From Nostoc sp. S13 (GTDB taxonomy: Bacteria > Cyanobacteriota > Cyanobacteriia > Cyanobacteriales > Nostocaceae): a stretch of DNA of 63,807 nucleotides. Shown here piece after piece: positions 9,246-17,663 of this stretch (within the stretch, counting starts at the first letter, position 1; every line of letters starts with the position of its first letter). The stretch lies in NCBI RefSeq assembly GCF_029379315.1, contig NZ_JAQYWQ010000021.1:1-63807 (forward strand). Reading direction: 5' to 3'. A program made the translations under genes and the position numbers. Below the pieces are notes generated by a model. The model was not told where the DNA came from and did not search any database. It was given only the letters and a program-made list of their open reading frames with translations.

Positions 9246-9305
9246 TAAAACAAGTAAGTTTTGTTACTGGCATATTATTGGTTCTGATTGAAAAAATCAA
9301 GCCTG

Positions 9306-9333
9306 ACTAGGGTTAGATGGAGCTAATCCTAGT
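9306..9333 (+). terminator. Probable terminator of the vWA-PP2C-kinase operon
   Basis: Stem ACTAGGGTTAG (9306-9316) pairs with CTAATCCTAGT (9323-9333) with one G-T wobble, a 6-base loop, and TATTTTAT after it. Before the MITE insertion this hairpin would have stood about 60 bases after the kinase stop. Confidence 0.6.
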
Positions 9334-9706
9334 TATTTTATAGGTGAGATTTTTATTTAATTGAGTAATTTATTTCCGTATTTATAAATATTCATAGAGC
9401 TTTTATATAGAAAAGATTTTAATTTATATTGCCTTTATAATTTTGCCGAAAATTATAGTTAGATTATTGACGGAGAATAAAGAAATCAAAAATTAATTTT
9501 TCTTTATCTAAGTGCATCCTCTTCATGTCGAGAAAGTGAATTGAAGAAGAATTCAGAATTCATCAGTCAGACTAAGAAAGTGGGGAATTCAGACCCGCCA
9601 CTTGTGCGGCCTCACCAGTCCCACACAATTAAATTCTGAATTCTGGCTCCTGACTCCTGAATTCTTTGCTGATAATAATATCCCTACAAATCTCCGAGGT
9701 AATTGC
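9334..9706. other. Spacer before the HEP island
   Basis: AT-rich sequence and then GAATTCAGAATTCA-type dispersed repeats (about 9545-9665). It should hold the promoter for the sugar-nucleotide genes, but no box could be assigned. A reading frame continuing upstream of the next gene from 9602 is made of repeat sequence and is not believed. Confidence 0.55.
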
Positions 9707-10480
9707 ATGAAAGCGGTGATTTTGGCTGGAGGGCTTGGTACACGCCTCAGTGAAGAAACTAGTATCAGACCCAAGCCGATGGTTGAGATTGGTGGTAAGC
9801 CAATTCTCTGGCACATAATGAAAACTTACTCTGCCCACGGTATTAATGATTTCATTATTTGTTGTGGTTACAAAGGTTACATAATTAAAGAGTATTTTGC
9901 TAACTATTTCTTACACATGTCAGATGTTACCTTTGACATGCGATTTAACCAGATGAACGTACATTCTGGTTACGCTGAACCCTGGCGTGTCACCTTAGTA
10001 AATACGGGTGATAGTACAATGACAGGCGGACGCTTAAAGCGAATCAGCGAACATGTTGGTAATGAAACTTTTTGCTTTACCTATGGTGATGGAGTAAGTG
10101 ATATTAATATCACCGAGCTAGTGAAGTTTCATAAACAACAAAATACATTAGGAACACTCACAGCCGTTCAACCAGCCGGACGTTTTGGAGCCATTTCCTT
10201 AGGATATGAGCAAACTAAAATCACCAGCTTTCGAGAAAAACCCGAAGGTGATGGAGCTTGGATTAATGGCGGTTATTTTGTATTAGAACCAGAAGTAATC
10301 AATTTAATTGCTGATGACTTTACGGTGTGGGAGCAAGAGCCATTAGAAAAGCTAGCTGATATGGAACAGCTGTCTGCTTTCAAACATGATGGTTTTTGGC
10401 AACCGATGGATACTTTACGCGATAAAAACTATCTAGAGGGGCTATGGAATAATAGTCAGGCTCCTTGGAAAGTTTGGTAG
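9707..10480 (+). CDS. rfbF: Glucose-1-phosphate cytidylyltransferase (RfbF)
   Basis: It makes CDP-glucose from CTP and glucose 1-phosphate, the entry to CDP-linked deoxy and branched sugars. The 257 residues begin MKAVILAGGLGTRLSEET and continue with RPKPMVEIGGKPILWHI, FTYGDGVSD, INGGYFVLEPE and DGFWQPMDTLRDK, all characteristic of the family. ATG 9707 is chosen: GAGG lies 8 bases upstream, and upstream codons are repeat-derived. It is the first gene of the run corresponding to the HEP island. A CDP-glucose 4,6-dehydratase (RfbG), its usual partner, is not seen here. Confidence 0.92.
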   Translation: MKAVILAGGLGTRLSEETSIRPKPMVEIGGKPILWHIMKTYSAHGINDFIICCGYKGYIIKEYFANYFLHMSDVTFDMRFNQMNVHSGYAEPWRVTLVNTGDSTMTGGRLKRISEHVGNETFCFTYGDGVSDINITELVKFHKQQNTLGTLTAVQPAGRFGAISLGYEQTKITSFREKPEGDGAWINGGYFVLEPEVINLIADDFTVWEQEPLEKLADMEQLSAFKHDGFWQPMDTLRDKNYLEGLWNNSQAPWKVW

Positions 10481-10575
10481 AAAGAGAGTTAGGAGTTAGG
10501 AGTTATGAATTTTAACTCTCCACTCCCTACTCCCCACTTCATAGATTTACTGTAATTTAAAGTACAATAATACTA

Positions 10576-11790
10576 ATGTATGATTTTGCAATTATTGGTG
10601 GGGGAATAGTTGGACTCTCGACAGCGTTAGCTTTAGGAAAACGCTATCCCAACGCCCGTATTTTAGTAATAGAAAAAGAGAGCCAATGGGCATTTCACCA
10701 AACCGGCAATAATAGCGGGGTGATTCATTCTGGTATTTACTACAAGCCAGGGAGTTTCAAAGCTAAATTTTGTCGTGATGGTTCTCGCTCTATGGTAGAA
10801 TTTTGTCAAGAGCATGGAATTAAGCATGAAGTTTGTGGTAAAGTAATTGTTGCAACTGAAGAACAAGAGCTACCACGCTTAGAAAATCTCTACAAACGTG
10901 GCTTAGACAATGGCATAAAAGTCCAGAGAATTAGCCCGGAAGAAGTCAAGGAAATTGAACCTCACGTAAAATGTGTCGGTGGGCTTCGGGTATTCTCAAC
11001 TGGTATTGTTAATTACAAGCAAGTTTGTTTTAAATACGCCCAGTTAATTCAACAACAGGGTGGGGATTTACACCTGAATACAAAAGTTCTGAAAATCTCC
11101 TCAAGTGGTAAAAATCAGGTACTGGAAACAAACAAAGGTAGCTTTGAAACACGCTTTGTAATTAATTGTACTGGATTGCATAGCGATCGCACCGCTAAAT
11201 TAGGCCAAGTTGAACCCCAAGCAAAAATTGTCCCATTCCGGGGAGAATATTACGAACTCACACCAGAAAAACGCTATCTGGTCAAGACACTAATCTACCC
11301 AGTTCCCAATCCAGATTTCCCCTTCCTGGGTGTCCACTTTACCCGGATGATTGATGGTAGCGTCCATGCAGGGCCAAACGCGGTTCTGTCACTCAAACGC
11401 GAAGGTTACAAAAAAACCGACTTTGACCTGCGAGATTTTCTGGAAGTCATCACCTATCCTGGTTTTTGGAAATTAGCAGCAAAACACGCTGATGAAGGCA
11501 TCCAAGAAATCATTCGTTCCTTTAGTAAAGCAGCGTTTACGAGAAGTTTGCAAAAACTAATTCCCGAAGTCCAAGCAGAAGACTTAGTTCCCACCCATGC
11601 AGGAGTCCGCGCTCAAGCCTTAATGAACGATGGCAAGCTTGTAGACGACTTTTTGATTGTTTCTGGTCAAAATTCCATTCATGTTTGCAATGCTCCTTCT
11701 CCTGCTGCCACATCTTCTCTAGAAATCGGCAAAGCGCTAGTCACTCAAATTCCCCAACTCTCGCATCTAGATAATGTAGTAACTGCATAG
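10576..11790 (+). CDS. lhgO: L-2-hydroxyglutarate oxidase family FAD enzyme (LhgO)
   Basis: FAD-dependent oxidoreductase of 404 residues. The N-terminal dinucleotide fold reads DFAIIGGGIVGLSTALAL. The family's hallmark NNSGVIHSGIYYKPGS and the C-terminal THAGVRAQ and NAPSPAATSSLEIG stretches match LhgO. Known members oxidise L-2-hydroxyglutarate to 2-oxoglutarate. Its place between a cytidylyltransferase and an SDR suggests a linked role, perhaps clearing 2-hydroxyglutarate or oxidising a related hydroxy acid for the polysaccharide. That is inference. The symbol follows family resemblance, not proven substrate. Confidence 0.82.
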   Translation: MYDFAIIGGGIVGLSTALALGKRYPNARILVIEKESQWAFHQTGNNSGVIHSGIYYKPGSFKAKFCRDGSRSMVEFCQEHGIKHEVCGKVIVATEEQELPRLENLYKRGLDNGIKVQRISPEEVKEIEPHVKCVGGLRVFSTGIVNYKQVCFKYAQLIQQQGGDLHLNTKVLKISSSGKNQVLETNKGSFETRFVINCTGLHSDRTAKLGQVEPQAKIVPFRGEYYELTPEKRYLVKTLIYPVPNPDFPFLGVHFTRMIDGSVHAGPNAVLSLKREGYKKTDFDLRDFLEVITYPGFWKLAAKHADEGIQEIIRSFSKAAFTRSLQKLIPEVQAEDLVPTHAGVRAQALMNDGKLVDDFLIVSGQNSIHVCNAPSPAATSSLEIGKALVTQIPQLSHLDNVVTA

Positions 11791-12102
11791 ATAGATAGTT
11801 GTTACTTCCGGAACTGCTGAATAAGGGATGAATCTTGTGAGGTGACTTGCTCGCCCGGAAATACAAGAGACGGGCTTTTCGGCCCATCCCACAACAAAAA
11901 AATGTAGTGCATCAATTAAAAACCGTTATAGAGTGCTGCTACCCAATAGGTAAGCCTGCAATAGGTTTTAGTAACTACGTAATAATTGTTAGCAGATTCA
12001 GATAGCGGTTCCCTTTTGGATGCAAGACGCTCTTTGGCCGCACATCTGTGCAACCCTACTAAACGAAGAATTTAACTCATTAATACAAAGGTATTAACCA
12101 CA
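11791..12102. other. Spacer, about 310 bp
   Basis: No gene seen. A GGGATG...CATCCC inverted repeat surrounds about 11825-11890 and contains a short ACGGGCTTTTCGGCCC hairpin. The rest is AT-rich and may carry a promoter for the following SDR gene. Confidence 0.5.
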
Positions 12103-13131
12103 ATGAAAATATTAGTAACTGGCACAGAAGGCTATCTTGGTTCATTATTACCGCCTCTGTTAATTGAACGGGGACATGAAGTTATCGGTCTAGATACCGG
12201 TTTCTATAAAGTTGGTTGGCTGTACAACGCTAGTGGTGTGACACCTAAAACGCTCAACAAAGATATCCGCAACATCACCCCTGATGACTTGGAAGGTATC
12301 GAAGCAATAGTTCACATGGCAGAACTCTCCAACGACCCCGCCGGACAATTGGCACCCAATATTACCTACGAAATTAATCATGTAGGTTCAGTTCGTCTGG
12401 CTAGTCTGGCTAAGGCTATGGGTGTGCGTCGTTTTGTATATATGTCTTCGTGCAGTGTCTACGGTGTTGCTACCGCAGATGATGTCACAGAAAAATCCCC
12501 GATTAATCCCCAAACAGCCTACGCAGAGTGCAAAACTCTGGTAGAAAAAGATGTCAGACCACTCGCTGACGATGACTTCTCTCCCACCTTCATGCGGAAT
12601 GCGACAGCCTTTGGTGCTTCTCCCAGAATGCGCTTTGATATTGTTTTAAACAACTTAGCAGGGTTGGCATGGACTAGCAAACAAATCAAGATGACCAGTG
12701 ATGGTACACCTTGGCGGCCATTAGTCCACGCACTGGATATTTGTAAAGCAATAGTCTGCGCTTTAGAAGCACCACGAGACATTGTACATAACCAAATCTT
12801 CAATGTGGGAGATACAGCAAACAACTATCGCGTTAAAGAAATCGCTGAAATTATTGCTGATATTTTCCCAGATTGTAAATTGTCCTTTGGTGAGAACGGC
12901 ACAGATAACCGCAGCTATCGGGTATCCTTCGAGAAAATCAACACAATCCTACCCGGATTTAAGTGTGATTGGAATGCCCGACTTGGTGCCCAGCAGCTAT
13001 TTGATTTATTCAGTCAAATAGATATGGCTGAAGATACGTTCTTATTTAGAGGATTTACCCGCTTAAAGCAGTTAGAGTATCTGATTCGTACAGAGCAAAT
13101 TGACAAAGATTTTTTCTGGAATATAAAGTAG
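12103..13131 (+). CDS. NAD-dependent epimerase/dehydratase (extended SDR)
   Basis: A 342-residue extended short-chain dehydrogenase. It has the Rossmann motif TGTEGYLGS at 7-15, MSSCSVYG with the catalytic Ser, YAECK as the catalytic Tyr-x3-Lys, and a sugar-nucleotide C-terminal part. Such enzymes act on NDP-sugars as 4-epimerases, 4,6-dehydratases or 4-ketoreductases. Because the island begins with RfbF and lacks RfbG, this enzyme may be the one that processes the CDP-sugar, but the exact reaction cannot be read from sequence. Confidence 0.85.
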   Translation: MKILVTGTEGYLGSLLPPLLIERGHEVIGLDTGFYKVGWLYNASGVTPKTLNKDIRNITPDDLEGIEAIVHMAELSNDPAGQLAPNITYEINHVGSVRLASLAKAMGVRRFVYMSSCSVYGVATADDVTEKSPINPQTAYAECKTLVEKDVRPLADDDFSPTFMRNATAFGASPRMRFDIVLNNLAGLAWTSKQIKMTSDGTPWRPLVHALDICKAIVCALEAPRDIVHNQIFNVGDTANNYRVKEIAEIIADIFPDCKLSFGENGTDNRSYRVSFEKINTILPGFKCDWNARLGAQQLFDLFSQIDMAEDTFLFRGFTRLKQLEYLIRTEQIDKDFFWNIK

Positions 13132-13331
13132 CTAGGTTTGGCTATAAGTGTGTAAAAAATAATTTAATTATAGGAAGTGTTCGGATTTTTGCCTTTAGTA
13201 TTAAAGCCAAAAATCCGAGCCAATTAAATCAAAAGTTACACACTAATAACATCAATGTTTCCGAGACTAATAATATTTTATTCGGACTCATTTCATTTAT
13301 CAAAATATTTGCAATCAGTGAGCTGAAATTT
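13132..13331. other. Short spacer with inverted repeat
   Basis: AGTGTTCGGATTTTTGGC-type sequence at about 13178-13192 faces its complement AAAAATCCGAGC at about 13208-13220, forming a hairpin of moderate strength that could terminate or attenuate transcription after the SDR gene. Confidence 0.4.
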
Positions 13332-14600
13332 ATGGCGATCGCAAAATGTCGTTTCAGTGGTCAACCTCTACACCAAACCTTTATTGATCTAGGAATGTCA
13401 CCTTTAGCCAATGCTTATCTGACAGCAGAACAGCTAAATAATGCCGAAAAATTTTATCCTCTCCATGCTTATGTCTCTGAAGAAATTCTCTTAGTTCAAT
13501 TAGAACAGTTTGAAACTCCAGATCATATTTTTAGCGACTATGCTTACTTTTCTTCCTACTCGGTAAGTTGGCTAAAACATGCTAAGGCTTATGCGGATAT
13601 TATGGTAGAAAAGTTTGGCTTTAATCATCATAATCAAGTTATTGAAATTGCCAGTAATGACGGCTACCTACTGCAATACTTTTTAGAAAAGGAAATCCCA
13701 GTTTTAGGAATAGAACCAGCCGCAAATATCGCCAAGGTTGCTGAATCCAGAGGCATTCCTAGTATCAACAAATTTTTTGGAGTTGAAACTGCCAAAGAAC
13801 TCGTGAACCAAGGGATATTAGCTGACCTTTTGATAGGTAATAATGTTTTAGCTCATGTACCGGATCTAAACGATTTCATTGCTGGGATGAAACTCATCCT
13901 CAAACCCAATGGCATTTTGACGATGGAGTTTCCCCACATTTTACAACTTATTCAAGAAAATCAGTTTGATACGATTTATCATGAGCATTTTTCTTACTTC
14001 TCATTCCTCACTATCGAAAAAATTTTTGCAGCACACAATTTGCAACTTTTTGACGTAGAGGAATTACCAACTCATGGTGGTTCACTAAGAATTTATGCCA
14101 AACATGACTACGCTGAGAATCCCAGCATCAGCGAACGAGTTAGCCATTTGAAAGCAAAAGAAATTGCTGCTGGGCTGCATCGCATAGAGACTTACATTAC
14201 ATTTGCCGAAGAAGTCAAACAAACAAAGCATAAGCTATTAAATTTTCTGTTGACGGCTAAAGCAGAAGGTAAATCAATTGCTGGTTATGGCGCACCAGCC
14301 AAAGGCAATACATTGCTCAATTACTGTGGAATTGGTAAAGATTTTATCGATTACACAGTGGATTGCAATCCCTACAAACAGGGTTTGTTTTTACCTGGAA
14401 CTCATATTCCCATCTTTGAACCAAATAAAATCCGCGAAACTAAACCAGATTATGTCCTCATTTTACCTTGGAATCTCAAGGAAGAAATTATGGAGCAAAT
14501 GGCATTTATTGGGGAATGGGGTGGACAGTTTGTAGTGCCAATTCCTGAAGTAAAAATTTATCCATGTTCTGTTCCGGATCAGCTTTTAATAGCGTCGTAA
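13332..14600 (+). CDS. Sugar C-methyltransferase, SAM-dependent
   Basis: The 422-residue three-part architecture is that of NDP-sugar C-methyltransferases such as TylC3 and NovU: an N-terminal small zinc-binding-like domain (LGMSPLANAYL), a SAM-binding domain (VIEIASNDGYLLQYF, IGNNVLAHVPD), and a C-terminal domain with GYGAPAKGNTLLNYCGI. In known relatives the enzyme adds a methyl group to C3 of a 4-keto sugar, giving a branched sugar. The first zinc motif reads CRFSGQPL, with Ser where a second Cys is often found, so zinc binding may be altered. It follows the SDR gene and begins at ATG 13332. Confidence 0.85.
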   Translation: MAIAKCRFSGQPLHQTFIDLGMSPLANAYLTAEQLNNAEKFYPLHAYVSEEILLVQLEQFETPDHIFSDYAYFSSYSVSWLKHAKAYADIMVEKFGFNHHNQVIEIASNDGYLLQYFLEKEIPVLGIEPAANIAKVAESRGIPSINKFFGVETAKELVNQGILADLLIGNNVLAHVPDLNDFIAGMKLILKPNGILTMEFPHILQLIQENQFDTIYHEHFSYFSFLTIEKIFAAHNLQLFDVEELPTHGGSLRIYAKHDYAENPSISERVSHLKAKEIAAGLHRIETYITFAEEVKQTKHKLLNFLLTAKAEGKSIAGYGAPAKGNTLLNYCGIGKDFIDYTVDCNPYKQGLFLPGTHIPIFEPNKIRETKPDYVLILPWNLKEEIMEQMAFIGEWGGQFVVPIPEVKIYPCSVPDQLLIAS

Positions 14601-14809
14601 TTACTAAATAGAAGCAATAAAAGCGCCTTTTTTTACCAATTATTTAACTGCCTAAATAATCGACGGCTTTTAAAAAGTAATTAAAAGGCGTATCATATCT
14701 GTTTTGAAAATATTGCTATCAAACCTCAAATAATTAAAATAACAAGCTACTGATTAATTACTAAGGTGTTGCTACTGCCGATTTTTTTAACTACATCTTT
14801 TAATTGAAT
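14601..14809. other. AT-rich spacer
   Basis: No gene. AAAAGCGCCTTTTTTTACC and AAAAGTAATTAAAAGGCG partly pair (about 14618-14690), a weak hairpin that might act at the 3' end of the methyltransferase messenger. Confidence 0.4.
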
Positions 14810-15817
14810 ATGAATAAATTGCTTACTATTGCCATTCCGACATTCAATCGTGCTGAGTTACTTGATAAACAATTAGCATGGCTGGCTCAAGCTATTAAAG
14901 GTTTTGAAGATAACTGTGAAATTTTAGTTTCTGATAATTGTTCAACAGATAATACTCAGGAGGTGATCCAAAAATGGCAAGCAACACTTAGCAATATTAT
15001 ATTCAAGTCAAATAAAAATTCTCAGAATTTAGGCGTTGTCAAAAATATTATGTATTGCCTAAATTCTACAGCAACAAAATATGTTTGGACAATTGGTGAT
15101 GATGATCTAATTCAAGATAGAGCCATTGCTTATGTAATCACCAAACTTAAGCAACATGAAGATTTATCGTTATTGTTCCTCAACTTTTCCGGTCGAAACC
15201 AACTTACTGGTGAACCAGTTCATCCACCAACAATTGTTGGTAATCGCTGGTTTGATGTAGATAGTGAAGATGGTGATGGTGATGGTAAAGCTATATTTGA
15301 GCATTGTTTCTCAAAAAGTGTCGGTGCAGTTATTTTTCTGACTGCTACAGTTTATCGCACTGACTTAGTAAAACGCGCTCTCCAAAGTTGGCAAGATGCT
15401 GAAAATAACTGGATATCTTTAGCATATTTAGCCGGATATTGTGCTGCCAATGGCAGTGTAATTGTTACCAAAGAAACTTATTTGGAATGTGTTGTTGGTG
15501 TGAGTTATTGGCAGAAAGAGCCAAAATCTGCACTTTTAATGCAATACAAACACATACCCGAAGTGATTTTGAAATTGGAAGAGAATGGATATTCTAAGCA
15601 GTTTTGCAGGCGGATGCTTTTGCAGAACGGTAAAGAAGTTAACTTGAAGGTTTTCTTGGGTGCTTTAAGAAGATGGCCTATGTCCGCCATCAAAACAGTA
15701 GTGCCATTTTTGGCTTTAGTCAGCTTGTGTGCTTTTGACGTGATGATTTCTAAAGAGTTCATGTTAGCAGAATCAAGTGAAATACCTACTCAACAAGTGC
15801 GGGGCTATAAGTCATAA
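14810..15817 (+). CDS. Glycosyltransferase family 2
   Basis: A 335-residue GT-A enzyme. The N-terminus reads TIAIPTFNRAELLDKQL, then EILVSDNCSTDNT and the metal-binding acidic motif GDDDLI at about 102-107. A hydrophobic segment near residues 295-315 could anchor it at the inner face of the membrane. An acidic DSEDGDGDGK loop at about 152-161 is unusual. The start is ATG 14810; TTG 14804 adds two residues. It presumably adds one sugar to the lipid-linked HEP repeat unit. Donor is unknown. Confidence 0.85.
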   Translation: MNKLLTIAIPTFNRAELLDKQLAWLAQAIKGFEDNCEILVSDNCSTDNTQEVIQKWQATLSNIIFKSNKNSQNLGVVKNIMYCLNSTATKYVWTIGDDDLIQDRAIAYVITKLKQHEDLSLLFLNFSGRNQLTGEPVHPPTIVGNRWFDVDSEDGDGDGKAIFEHCFSKSVGAVIFLTATVYRTDLVKRALQSWQDAENNWISLAYLAGYCAANGSVIVTKETYLECVVGVSYWQKEPKSALLMQYKHIPEVILKLEENGYSKQFCRRMLLQNGKEVNLKVFLGALRRWPMSAIKTVVPFLALVSLCAFDVMISKEFMLAESSEIPTQQVRGYKS

Positions 15818-15867
15818 GCTACTAAATTACTGACAAATATACATTATAAATAGAAGGTATTTACGCC

Positions 15868-16719
15868 ATGTTTAGCGCAATTAAACGCAAAATATCTACA
15901 CTGTCTTCTGACTTTGAATACTACGTAGCCCGTTGGAAGCATAGCAGAAATCTGCCAGTATTGGAAGGACGCGATCGCTACATTCTTAATGCTCTCAAAA
16001 AAGATGGGGTTTGCGTCACAACACTGGCAGATTTAGGGTTAAACTCTAGCTCAGAACTACTGAAAGCTGCTTATCATCAATTGTCTCAGATGGAAAATCC
16101 TAACAACGACCATCTAGATGAAAAGTTACCCCAAATTTGCACAGTTACAGGTTTACCAGAATTTTATGCTTGGGGAATAGAAAAAAGACTGCTAAATATC
16201 ATCGAAAATTATATCGGTCTTCCCATTGCTTTTCACGGTGTACATTTACGCAAAGATTTAAAAAATAAACATCAGTTTGGAACCCTACTATGGCATAGCG
16301 ATGCCGAAGACCGCCGCATTATCAAAATCTTTATTTACTTGAATGATGTAGAAGAAAAAACTGGGCCTTTTGAATACATCCCCCGCTCTTTAACTTCCTT
16401 ATTTAGTTGGAATTATATTCGACTTTACTACAAACTTTGGAAGTCAGGCTATATGGGTATCGACGATGAACAAGTAAAACCAGTCATCCCCAAATCAGCT
16501 TGGAAATCCTGCCCAGGCCCAGCAGGTACAGTCATTCTTGTCGATACGAAAAATGCTTTGCATCACGGCACAGTCCGCACAGAAGAACGTTCAGCGCTAT
16601 TCTTTTGTTACACTGCCAACCCTCCCGAACGACCAGACCTTTGCACCCAATACTGGGATGATACTTATCCCAGAGCAGAGTTACGTTCTGCATCAGATGC
16701 AGTTAAAGTTTCGACTTAA
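15868..16719 (+). CDS. Phytanoyl-CoA dioxygenase (PhyH) family protein
   Basis: A 283-residue non-haem Fe(II)/2-oxoglutarate oxygenase. The iron ligands are visible as LLWHSDAEDRR (HxD) and the distal His in LHHGTVRTEERSALFF, whose Arg would bind 2-oxoglutarate. FIYLNDVEEKTGPFEYIP is the usual strand between them. In a polysaccharide island such enzymes may hydroxylate or oxidise a sugar or lipid; the substrate is not known. It follows the GT2 gene after 50 bases with a plausible AGAAGG ribosome site. Confidence 0.82.
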   Translation: MFSAIKRKISTLSSDFEYYVARWKHSRNLPVLEGRDRYILNALKKDGVCVTTLADLGLNSSSELLKAAYHQLSQMENPNNDHLDEKLPQICTVTGLPEFYAWGIEKRLLNIIENYIGLPIAFHGVHLRKDLKNKHQFGTLLWHSDAEDRRIIKIFIYLNDVEEKTGPFEYIPRSLTSLFSWNYIRLYYKLWKSGYMGIDDEQVKPVIPKSAWKSCPGPAGTVILVDTKNALHHGTVRTEERSALFFCYTANPPERPDLCTQYWDDTYPRAELRSASDAVKVST

Positions 16720-17003
16720 AAACGTAAATTACTCTTTTCTCACCAGAAGAATATTTAATTTAATTAACCGCATAGAGAAGTCGGAGCGGCAGCTTCCGCC
16801 GCTCTGAACTTCGGTGGCACAGAGAACACAGAGGAAGAGAAGAAAAGGGTTGCACTCTATTAAATTTGTAACTTTAGGACTGATACAAAATATCTTTCAA
16901 ACCTCATATCTCCGCGCCCTCTGCGCCTCTGTGGTAGCCTGCGGCAAGCCGCTCCGCGTCTACGTCTATTTTCTGTACTCAACATTCATCTCAAAGGAAT
17001 TAT
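16720..17003. other. Spacer with dispersed repeats
   Basis: No gene. GAGAAGTCGGAGCGGCAGCTTCCGCCGCTC forms a palindromic patch at about 16776-16806, and CTCTGCGCCTCTG repeats occur at about 16919. Reading frames found here are made of these repeats. Confidence 0.6.
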
Positions 17004-17561
17004 ATGATTTTCACCGAAACCGCACTCAAAGACGCATTCATTATTGATTTAGAAGAAAAGCCAGACCACCGTGGCTTTTTTGCTCGATCTTTCTGCGCTC
17101 AAGAATTTGAATCGCACGGATTAAAGCCAACAGTTGCTCAATGTAACCTGTCTTTTAACTACAAAAAAGGCACTATCCGGGGAATGCACTATCAAATTCT
17201 GCCAGCAGCAGAAACCAAATTAATTCGCTGTACTAAAGGCGCTATCTATGACGTAATTATTGATATGCGTCCTGAATCTCCCAGCTTTTTATCACACATT
17301 GGTGTAGAACTAACCCCAGAAAATCGCCGCGCTTTGTATGTTCCAGAAATGTTTGCTCACGGCTATCAAGCACTCACAGATGAGACTGAAGTTATATATC
17401 AAGTGGGTGAATTTTATACGCCAGGGTATGAGAGAGGTTTACGCTATGACGACTCATTTTTTAATATTGATTGGCCTCTAGATGTAACTGAAATATCTGA
17501 GAAAGATTTAAATTGGCCTTTGTTGAGAATGATGACTGTTGGTGGTACGGTTTCCAGATAA
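17004..17561 (+). CDS. dTDP-4-dehydrorhamnose 3,5-epimerase family protein (RfbC-like)
   Basis: The 185-residue cupin has the family's landmarks: DHRGFFARSF, RGMHYQ with the catalytic His, IDMRPESPSF, PEMFAHGYQALTDETEVIYQV and the C-terminal YDDSFFNIDWPL. Family enzymes epimerise C3 and/or C5 of 4-keto-6-deoxy NDP-sugars. With RfbF upstream, the carrier here may be CDP rather than dTDP. Start is ATG 17004 with AAAGGAAT eight bases before. No rfbA, rfbB or rfbD is seen in the island. Confidence 0.88.
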   Translation: MIFTETALKDAFIIDLEEKPDHRGFFARSFCAQEFESHGLKPTVAQCNLSFNYKKGTIRGMHYQILPAAETKLIRCTKGAIYDVIIDMRPESPSFLSHIGVELTPENRRALYVPEMFAHGYQALTDETEVIYQVGEFYTPGYERGLRYDDSFFNIDWPLDVTEISEKDLNWPLLRMMTVGGTVSR

Positions 17562-17663
17562 GTATAGGCTCTTTCTCTGCGCGACGCCAGTTTCTACAAC
17601 GCTCTTAGCGCAATACACCGGCTCCTATATGTGAGAAAAAATAATTAATTTAGGTAGAAAGAA

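Noticed and set aside
9602..9706. 35-codon N-terminal extension of RfbF
   Set aside because: The codons come from GAATTC-type repeats, and the internal ATG 9707 has GAGG upstream and the conserved family N-terminus.
17004..17561. Full dTDP-rhamnose pathway
   Set aside because: Only an RfbC-like gene is found; rfbA, rfbB and rfbD are absent from the window, so dTDP-rhamnose synthesis cannot be claimed here.
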